A DNA stretch of 19,639 nucleotides from TMED14 sp038145075 (GTDB lineage: Bacteria; Bacteroidota; Bacteroidia; Flavobacteriales; Schleiferiaceae), in contig JAYQOY010000031.1 of NCBI GenBank assembly GCA_038145075.1, positions 1 through 19,639 of the forward strand, given 5' to 3'. The position numbers and the translations under genes are program-made. A model generated the notes under the pieces. That model did no database searches and was not told the DNA's origin. It was given only the letters and a program-made list of their open reading frames with translations. Positions 14,710 through 19,639 of the stretch are shown here, one piece after another. Position 1 is the first letter of the stretch, and every line of letters begins with the position of its first letter.

Positions 14710-15921
14710 ATGCTCTCAGACCAGATTCGCGCCGACTTCCCCATCCTCACCCGCCAGGTGCATGGAAAGCCGTTGGTGTATTTGGACAACGCGGCTACAA
14801 CGCAAAAGCCGCAGGCCGTAATTGACGCTATTGTGCACTACTACAGCCACTACAATAGCAATGTGCACCGCGGGGTGCACCAGCTCAGTCAGGAGGCGAC
14901 GGATGCGTTTGAGGCGGTTCGGACCCAGCTGCAGGGCCACTTGAACGCGGCGCATGCCCACGAAGTGATTTTCACCAAGGGCAGCACGGACAGTTTGAAT
15001 TTGGTGGCCCACGGCTTTCGGAGCCTACTCAAACCCGGGGACGAAATTATCGTTTCGCAGTTGGAGCACCACAGCAACCTCGTGCCCTGGCACATGCTGG
15101 CGGAACGCACGGGGGCCCTCCTGCGCTACATCCCCATGAACGGCCAAGGCGAACTGGATCAGAGCGTCTATGAAAGCCTTCTCAACGCCCGCACCAAAGT
15201 GGTGGCCTTCAACCACATCTCCAACGCATTGGGCACCATCAACCCCGTGAAGGAAATGGCGGCCAAGGCCCATGCCGTGGGCGCGGCGGTGGTCGTGGAC
15301 GGGGCACAGGCCTTGCCCCACGCCGCGGTGGATGTGCAGGATTTGGATGTGGATTTTTACAGCGGTTCGGCCCACAAGATGTACGGCCCCACGGGCATTG
15401 GCCTCTTGTACGGAAAGACCGAATGGCTGGAAAAATTGCCCCCCTACCAAGGCGGCGGCGAGATGATTCAGGACGTCGAAATGACCTCGAGCACCTACGC
15501 GGGCTTGCCCCACAAGTTTGAGGCGGGCACCCCCAACATTGAAGCGGTCATCGCCTGGGGCGCGGCGTTGACCTGGATGCAGCAGGTGGGCGTGGCGAAC
15601 ATCCAGGCGCACGAAAACGAACTGCTCGCCTACGGTACGGCCCTCTTGGAGGCCATTCCGGGCGTGAAGATCTACGGCAAAGCCCAGCAGAAGGCCGCGG
15701 TCTTGAGCTTCAATGTGGCCGGTGTGCATCCCTACGACGTGGGCACGCTTTTGGACCAAATGGGCATAGCGGTCCGAACAGGTCAACACTGCACCCAGCC
15801 CATCATGGACTGCTTCGGGGTGCCAGGTACCATTCGGGCTAGCCTCGCCGCCTACACGAGCAAAGAAGATTTAGACCATTTGGCACGTGCATTGGAACGC
15901 GCCATTGCCTTACTCGCATAA
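14710..15921 (+). CDS. sufS: Cysteine desulfurase SufS
   Basis: A 403-residue PLP enzyme that removes sulfur from cysteine as a persulfide for Fe-S cluster assembly. Landmarks: YLDNAATTQKP near 24-34, EHHSN at 119-123 stacking on PLP, VVDGAQ at 195-200, the PLP lysine Lys223 in SGSAHKMYGPTG, and the catalytic Cys361 in VRTGQHC, followed by GTIRAS with Arg376. The short loop around Cys361 and overall length mark it as SufS (group II) rather than IscS. It heads the suf operon here; sufE starts 3 bases after its stop. SufB, SufC and SufD are not in the window. Confidence 0.96.
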   Translation: MLSDQIRADFPILTRQVHGKPLVYLDNAATTQKPQAVIDAIVHYYSHYNSNVHRGVHQLSQEATDAFEAVRTQLQGHLNAAHAHEVIFTKGSTDSLNLVAHGFRSLLKPGDEIIVSQLEHHSNLVPWHMLAERTGALLRYIPMNGQGELDQSVYESLLNARTKVVAFNHISNALGTINPVKEMAAKAHAVGAAVVVDGAQALPHAAVDVQDLDVDFYSGSAHKMYGPTGIGLLYGKTEWLEKLPPYQGGGEMIQDVEMTSSTYAGLPHKFEAGTPNIEAVIAWGAALTWMQQVGVANIQAHENELLAYGTALLEAIPGVKIYGKAQQKAAVLSFNVAGVHPYDVGTLLDQMGIAVRTGQHCTQPIMDCFGVPGTIRASLAAYTSKEDLDHLARALERAIALLA

Positions 15922-15924
15922 CCC

Positions 15925-16350
15925 ATGGAAAGCATCGCAGCGCGGGAAGCCGATATCATTGAAGAGTTCAGCTTTTTTGAAGACTGGATGGAAAAGTACG
16001 AGCACATCATTGCCCTCGGCAAAGAGCTCGCGCCCATGTCGGATGCCCACAAGGTGGACGACAACAAGATCAAAGGCTGCCAGAGCCAAGTCTGGGTGCA
16101 TGCCCAGGAAAGTGGTGACGGAATTGCCTTTGAGGCGGATTCGGACGCCATCATCACCCGCGGCATGGTCGCGCTGCTGCTTCGCATTGTGCAGGGCCAA
16201 ACGCCCGCCGAAATTGCGCAATACGACTTTGGCTTTTTGGAAAAAATTGGGCTCACCGCCCACCTGTCGCCTTCGCGCGCCAATGGATTGCTCAGCATGG
16301 TAAAACAAATTCGCCTGTACGGCGTTGCTTTTCAAGCGAAAAGAGGATGA
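15925..16350 (+). CDS. sufE: Sulfur acceptor protein SufE
   Basis: A 141-residue SufE protein that accepts persulfide from SufS and passes it to the SufBCD scaffold. The signature KIKGCQSQVW at 48-57 contains the persulfide-carrying Cys52, and the preceding hydrophobic helices match the family. Length is normal. It starts 3 bases after the sufS stop within an ACCCATGGAA context that lacks a Shine-Dalgarno. Its TGA overlaps the start of the DUF59 gene as ATGA (16347-16350). Confidence 0.95.
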   Translation: MESIAAREADIIEEFSFFEDWMEKYEHIIALGKELAPMSDAHKVDDNKIKGCQSQVWVHAQESGDGIAFEADSDAIITRGMVALLLRIVQGQTPAEIAQYDFGFLEKIGLTAHLSPSRANGLLSMVKQIRLYGVAFQAKRG

Positions 16351-16667
16351 ACGACGAACAAATGCAAGCGCTTGGGGAACAAGCGGTCGATGTGCTTCAC
16401 ACCATTTTTGACCCGGAAATCCCTGTGGACATTTACGAGTTGGGCCTCATCTATGACGTACAGGTCAGCGAAGACGGCGACATCCATATTCTCATGACCC
16501 TAACCTCTCCCAACTGCCCCGTGGCGGAAACCCTGCCCGTGGAAGTGAAAGAGAAAGTTCGGAGCCTTCCGGACGCCAAAGAAGTGGAAGTAGAAATCAC
16601 GTTTGACCCGCCTTGGACCAAAGACATGATGAGCGAGGCGGCCAGACTGGAATTAGGCATGCTATGA
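16347..16667 (+). CDS. SufT-like DUF59 / MIP18 family Fe-S maturation protein
   Basis: A 106-residue DUF59 domain protein; relatives (SufT, MIP18/CIA2) help mature or deliver Fe-S clusters. It shows the family pattern: FDPEIPVDIYELGLIYDV at 21-38 and TLTSPNCPVAETLP at 51-64, with the conserved Cys57. It has no extra N-terminal or Mrp-type ATPase domain. It lies directly after sufE with a 4-base overlap and overlaps the following HMG-CoA synthase start by 4 bases, so all three are probably translated together. Confidence 0.92.
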   Translation: MNDEQMQALGEQAVDVLHTIFDPEIPVDIYELGLIYDVQVSEDGDIHILMTLTSPNCPVAETLPVEVKEKVRSLPDAKEVEVEITFDPPWTKDMMSEAARLELGML

Positions 16668-18115
16668 GCACCCCCCAAAAGGGCATTGACGCCCTTCATT
16701 TTGCCCTCCCGCGCCTGACCCTCCCCATTGAGGATCTGGCGGTTGCGCGGGGTATCGAACCGGAAAAATTGCGCTTTGGCCTTGGCCTGGAATGCATGGC
16801 GGTTTGCGATACCGACGAAGATGTGGTGACCCTGGCCGCTGAAGCTGCGTGGAACTTGATCCAGCGTGAGGGCCTCCAACCCGCCGAGCTGGGTCGTTTG
16901 TACTTGGGTACCGAGTCGGCCGTGGATGCTGCGAAGCCTTCTGCCACCTACGTGATGGGGATTTTGGAGAAGCGTTTAGAGGCCCAATACGGTCCGCGCG
17001 CCCTTCGCCACTGCGATGCCTTGGACATGACCTTTGCATGTGTAGGCGGCGTGGATGCCCTGCACAACTCCTTGGATTGGGTGGGTGCGGGTCAGGACCG
17101 AAAGGCCCTTGTCATCGCCGCTGACGTCGCCAAGTATGCCCCTGGCAGCCCAGGCGAATACACGCAAGGCGCCGGCGCTGTAGCGATGCTCGTCACGGAA
17201 AATCCTCGCATTCTGGCGTTTGAGCCTGAATTTGGGGTCGCGGTCGAAAGCGTAAGCGACTTCTTCAAGCCGCGCCGCAGCTTTGTCAAAACCGAACTTC
17301 TTCAGCAAGCCGCTGCCCTTTTGGGGCAGACCCTCAGCGATGCCGATGCGGCTACGCTCTGCGCCTCTGCTACCGAAGGCTTTTGGGGCACCCCCGAGCA
17401 GCACATCGATCAATTTTTGGAGCACCCCATTTTTGACGGTCCCTACTCCAACGACTGCTATGTAGCTCGGGTTCGCGAGGCCCTAGACGCCTACCAAGAG
17501 CAGTCCGGAAAGCTCGTTTTGCGCGATTGGGACGCCATGGTCTTCCACTTGCCCTATGCCTTCCAAGGGCGTCGCATGTGGGCGGAAATTGCGTTGGAAC
17601 TCGTTCGCCGCGCCGAACGCCTCCACGAAATTGAAGCCGCTGTCGGCCAAACGGAAGACGAAGTCGGTGGCGCCTCCTACCTGGCCAAACTGTGGTCCAA
17701 GACCCCCCACTACAAAGCCTACGTCAAGTCCTACATCACGCCTGGCGAGCGCGCTTCACAGTACATCGGCAACATGTACACGGCGTCCATCTTTATGGCC
17801 CTTTTGAGCACCTTGGTGGATTCACGCATCCAGGGCATTGACATTTCGGGTCGCCGCATTGGCTTCTTGTCCTACGGGTCCGGATCCAAATCCAAAGTAT
17901 TCTCCGGGATCGTTCAGCCGAATTACTTGGAGCACTTGGAAGGCGTTCGGCCCTTTGACCACTTGGAAAGCCGAACGCAGATCGACTTCGCGACCTACGA
18001 AAAGTTGCACCAGCGCGCCCTGACCGCCCCGGTCTCCACCCCCAGCGGCGTGGGACTGGCCTCCATTGGCACCGAAGGCGTTCAGCTCGGTTACCGCTCC
18101 TACGACATCGCGTAA
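16664..18115 (+). CDS. mvaS: Hydroxymethylglutaryl-CoA synthase
   Basis: A 483-residue thiolase-fold enzyme that condenses acetyl-CoA with acetoacetyl-CoA to HMG-CoA, the entry to the mevalonate pathway. Catalytic residues: Glu84 in LGTESAVDAAKP, Cys126 in FACVGGVDAL, and His295 in FHLPYAFQGRRM. Further blocks: YTQGAGAVAM near 166-175 and SYGSGSKSKVFSG near the C-terminus. It is longer than the compact Gram-positive enzyme (about 390 residues), with extra sequence between Cys and His. The ATG at 16664 overlaps the DUF59 stop as ATGA; a frame-internal start at 16613 would lie inside that gene. A polyketide-type HMG synthase is possible, but no PKS genes are nearby. Its place in a suf operon is unusual. 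Confidence 0.9.
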   Translation: MSTPQKGIDALHFALPRLTLPIEDLAVARGIEPEKLRFGLGLECMAVCDTDEDVVTLAAEAAWNLIQREGLQPAELGRLYLGTESAVDAAKPSATYVMGILEKRLEAQYGPRALRHCDALDMTFACVGGVDALHNSLDWVGAGQDRKALVIAADVAKYAPGSPGEYTQGAGAVAMLVTENPRILAFEPEFGVAVESVSDFFKPRRSFVKTELLQQAAALLGQTLSDADAATLCASATEGFWGTPEQHIDQFLEHPIFDGPYSNDCYVARVREALDAYQEQSGKLVLRDWDAMVFHLPYAFQGRRMWAEIALELVRRAERLHEIEAAVGQTEDEVGGASYLAKLWSKTPHYKAYVKSYITPGERASQYIGNMYTASIFMALLSTLVDSRIQGIDISGRRIGFLSYGSGSKSKVFSGIVQPNYLEHLEGVRPFDHLESRTQIDFATYEKLHQRALTAPVSTPSGVGLASIGTEGVQLGYRSYDIA

Positions 18116-18124
18116 CTTTCCCCC

Positions 18125-18628
18125 ATGGAAGGAGAGATCAGAAACCGCGTTGCCGAAAATGAAAGCCTCGTCGTCTTTGACTTGGAGGACTACTTTCCGC
18201 CCGTCGGCGTCAAAACCCTCGACCTCGCGCCCCTCGCCGCCAACGGTATCATCCGCGAGTCCGAAGCGCGCGACTTCATCAGCCGCTTGAATCCCGACGA
18301 TTTTGCGGACGCCGTCGTAGCTGTGCAGCTCGATGCGGACACCATCATCCCACAGTGGATTTGGCCCATGGCCGCCGCCCAACTGGCCGAAGATGCCCTG
18401 TACATCGGCGCCGGCAGCGAAGCGGACGTCCTCAGTCAGTACTACGCCCAACGCTTGAGCCGCCTCGACTGGTCCGCCTACGCACACAAAAAAGTGCTCT
18501 TAAAGGGCTGCGGCCAGTACCCCGTGCCCCCGTCTGCCTATGTCCAGGCCGCCATGCACCTCCGCTTGAGTGCCCAAAAACTCATGTACGGCGAAGCCTG
18601 CAGCAACGTCCCCATTTACCGAGGTTAA
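18125..18628 (+). CDS. DUF2480 family protein
   Basis: A 167-residue protein matching the DUF2480 family of Bacteroidota: the start MEGEIRNRVAEN, the VFDLEDYFPP block at about 17-26, and the C-terminal YGEACSNVPIYRG. No catalytic motif, signal peptide or membrane segment is visible. The family commonly travels with suf genes in flavobacteria, so a link to Fe-S assembly is often inferred but, as far as I know, not shown. The ATG at 18125 follows the mvaS stop by 9 bases in a C-rich CCCCATGGAAG context. Confidence 0.9.
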   Translation: MEGEIRNRVAENESLVVFDLEDYFPPVGVKTLDLAPLAANGIIRESEARDFISRLNPDDFADAVVAVQLDADTIIPQWIWPMAAAQLAEDALYIGAGSEADVLSQYYAQRLSRLDWSAYAHKKVLLKGCGQYPVPPSAYVQAAMHLRLSAQKLMYGEACSNVPIYRG

Positions 18629-18637
18629 ATTTGCCCC

Positions 18638-19435
18638 ATGGAAGCTCCCACGAAGAAGACCGATTTCAGAATTCTCAGCCTGCACCGCCGCATCGAAGCG
18701 CAGCGCGACGCCATCCTCAACCACGCGCTCTACCCCAAGATGCAGTCGCTCAAGGAGGTGCGCATCTTTATGGAGCACCACATCTACGCCGTTTGGGACT
18801 TTATGAGCCTGCTCAAGACCCTTCAGCGCGAGCTGACGTCCGTCGATACGGCATGGGTTCCCACGGAGGACCGCGCGAGCCGAAAGCTCATCAACGAAAT
18901 CGTCGTCGCGGAAGAAAGCGACGTCGACCTCAACGGCGAGCCCGCCAGCCACTACGAACTCTACCTGGACGCCATGCGTCAGGTGGGGGCTGAAACGCGG
19001 CCGATCATTCGGTTCGTTCAAACGCTTCAACGCGGCTACAAACCCAAGGAAATCCTCCGCTTCAACATCGCCGAAGTCGACGAAGACTGCCTCGAATTCC
19101 TCAAAGCCACCCACGCCATCATCAAGCGCGGCAAGCTCCACGAAATCGCGGCCGCCTTCACCTTTGGCCGCGAGGACCTCATTCCCGACATGTTTACGGC
19201 CCTCATCAAAAAGCTCTACAAGGACAACCCCGAAGAGCTGAGCGCCTTTGTCTACTACCTCGACCGCCACATTGAACTCGACGGCGACGAGCACGGCCCC
19301 ATGGCCATCCAAATGATGCACCACCTCTGCAAGGAAGACGACCAAAAATGGTTGGAAGCCGAAGAAGCTTGCGTCGAAGCCCTTGAAGCGCGCCTGAAAC
19401 TTTGGGATGCGATTAGTGGGAAGCTAGGTAGCTAG
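18638..19435 (+). CDS. DUF3050 family protein, heme-oxygenase-like fold with possible metal site
   Basis: A 265-residue, all-helical cytoplasmic protein of the DUF3050 family. Candidate metal ligands appear in the pattern of heme-oxygenase-like diiron proteins: Glu46 with His47/His48 (MEHHIYAVWDF), acidic residues 92-95, His105 and Glu107 (SHYELYLDAM), and Asp215-x3-His219 (HIELDGDEHGP). Function is unknown; an oxidase or oxygenase role is an inference. It starts 9 bases after DUF2480 in the same CCCCATGGAAG context. Its stop codon TAG at 19433 lies inside the first CTAG of the downstream repeat, so the repeat supplies the end of the gene. Confidence 0.85.
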   Translation: MEAPTKKTDFRILSLHRRIEAQRDAILNHALYPKMQSLKEVRIFMEHHIYAVWDFMSLLKTLQRELTSVDTAWVPTEDRASRKLINEIVVAEESDVDLNGEPASHYELYLDAMRQVGAETRPIIRFVQTLQRGYKPKEILRFNIAEVDEDCLEFLKATHAIIKRGKLHEIAAAFTFGREDLIPDMFTALIKKLYKDNPEELSAFVYYLDRHIELDGDEHGPMAIQMMHHLCKEDDQKWLEAEEACVEALEARLKLWDAISGKLGS

Positions 19436-19500
19436 AGAGCACGCGCTTCGCGCTGTGGCTAGGGCTAGAAAGCTAGAGAGCACGTGCTGCGCACTGTAGC
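19430..19500 (+). repeat. Two CTAG-rich 30-base hairpin units in tandem
   Basis: Unit 1 (19430-19459) and unit 2 (19471-19500) match at 26 of 30 bases. Both begin AGCTAGAGAGCACG. Each can fold into a small stem: GCGC-TTC-GCGC in unit 1 and GTGC-TGC-GCAC in unit 2, so the change in one arm is compensated in the other. The first unit overlaps the 3' end of the DUF3050 gene. There is no T-tract, so this is not a standard terminator. Confidence 0.7.
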
Positions 19501-19639
19501 CATTTTCCTTAAACGCTTAATCTCTTTTACCCTTTAATCAGGTTGTAGACCTTCGCTGCGCGCCGGGACTTTCCGTTATTTTGCCAAGCTCTAGCCCTCT
19601 AGCCCTCTAGCCCTCTAGCCCTAGAGCCAAATAAACATA
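19501..19639. repeat. Dispersed intergenic repeat, right copy, with CTAGCCCT octamer array
   Basis: Bases 19526-19598 match the left-end element (1-72), including the ACCTTCG, GCGCGC, GGGACTTT and TTTTGCCAAGCT blocks. Four perfect CTAGCCCT octamers follow at 19591-19622. The remaining bases to the window end are AT-rich. No gene is visible in the roughly 200 bases after DUF3050. Confidence 0.75.

Noticed and set aside
15025..15789. 254-codon minus-strand open frame opposite sufS
   Set aside because: His/Val-rich antisense frame across strongly conserved SufS coding sequence.
18500..19345. 281-codon minus-strand open frame opposite DUF2480/DUF3050
   Set aside because: Val/Asp/Glu-rich frame spanning two recognised plus-strand families; typical mirror frame.
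19591..19622. CTAGCCCT array as a CRISPR array or telomere-like repeat
   Set aside because: Units are 8 bases with no spacers and no cas genes, and a copy also lies at the other end in the same orientation; this is a short tandem repeat inside a dispersed element.
1..19639. End repeats as direct repeats bounding a mobile or integrated element
   Set aside because: The interior is housekeeping and suf genes with no integrase, transposase or phage gene; a multi-copy intergenic repeat that broke the assembly explains it better.

Overview
The window reads as a gene-dense scaffold from a marine member of the Bacteroidota, most likely a Flavobacteriales relative with fairly high GC (possibly Schleiferiaceae/Cryomorphaceae-like; this placement is inference). 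Supporting evidence is a proteorhodopsin with a Brp/Blh-type retinal-forming enzyme, a suf operon carrying the DUF59 and DUF2480 genes typical of the group, a protein with a type IX secretion (T9SS) C-terminal sorting domain, lipobox proteins, HMG-CoA synthase, and start codons largely without Shine-Dalgarno sequences. A 518-base run of N (7050-7567) shows that it is a scaffold from a draft assembly or MAG.

Layout. (1) 114-5673, minus strand: a tight five-gene housekeeping operon, gluQ - yicC - gmk - nadD - AddB-like PD-(D/E)XK nuclease; the first three junctions are 4-base ATGA overlaps and the last is a 7-base gap. (2) 5714-8923, plus strand: a cystathionine gamma-synthase-type PLP enzyme, a KtrA/TrkA potassium-channel regulator cut by the N gap, a lipoprotein whose N-terminus lies in the gap, and a Brp/Blh beta-carotene dioxygenase homologue. 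(3) 8984-10851: an unrecognised four-helix membrane protein (minus) and proteorhodopsin (plus), diverging from a 368-base, roughly 27% GC control region; strong hairpin terminators close both sides. (4) 10945-14614, minus strand: three exported proteins (T9SS-sorted protein, secreted serine hydrolase, propeller-like lipoprotein), two of them extremely tryptophan-rich. (5) 14710-19435, plus strand: sufS - sufE - sufT-like - HMG-CoA synthase - DUF2480 - DUF3050.

How it fits together. HMG-CoA synthase feeds the mevalonate route to isoprenoids and carotenoids, Blh would cleave beta-carotene to retinal, and proteorhodopsin uses retinal as a light-driven proton pump. The opsin has the DTE proton-pump triad, Met at the spectral-tuning site (green type), and Gly at the site that opens a side window for a carotenoid antenna. 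The carotenoid genes themselves are not in the window.

Both ends of the window carry copies of the same roughly 100-base intergenic repeat, ending in CTAGCCCT octamer arrays and accompanied by CTAG-rich hairpins. The scaffold probably ends where the assembler met this multi-copy element. I found no RNA gene, CRISPR array, transposase or phage gene. I do not see a clear-cut new defence or metabolic system. The best candidates for something undescribed are the membrane protein paired with proteorhodopsin, the Trp-rich exported cassette, and the CTAG repeat family.
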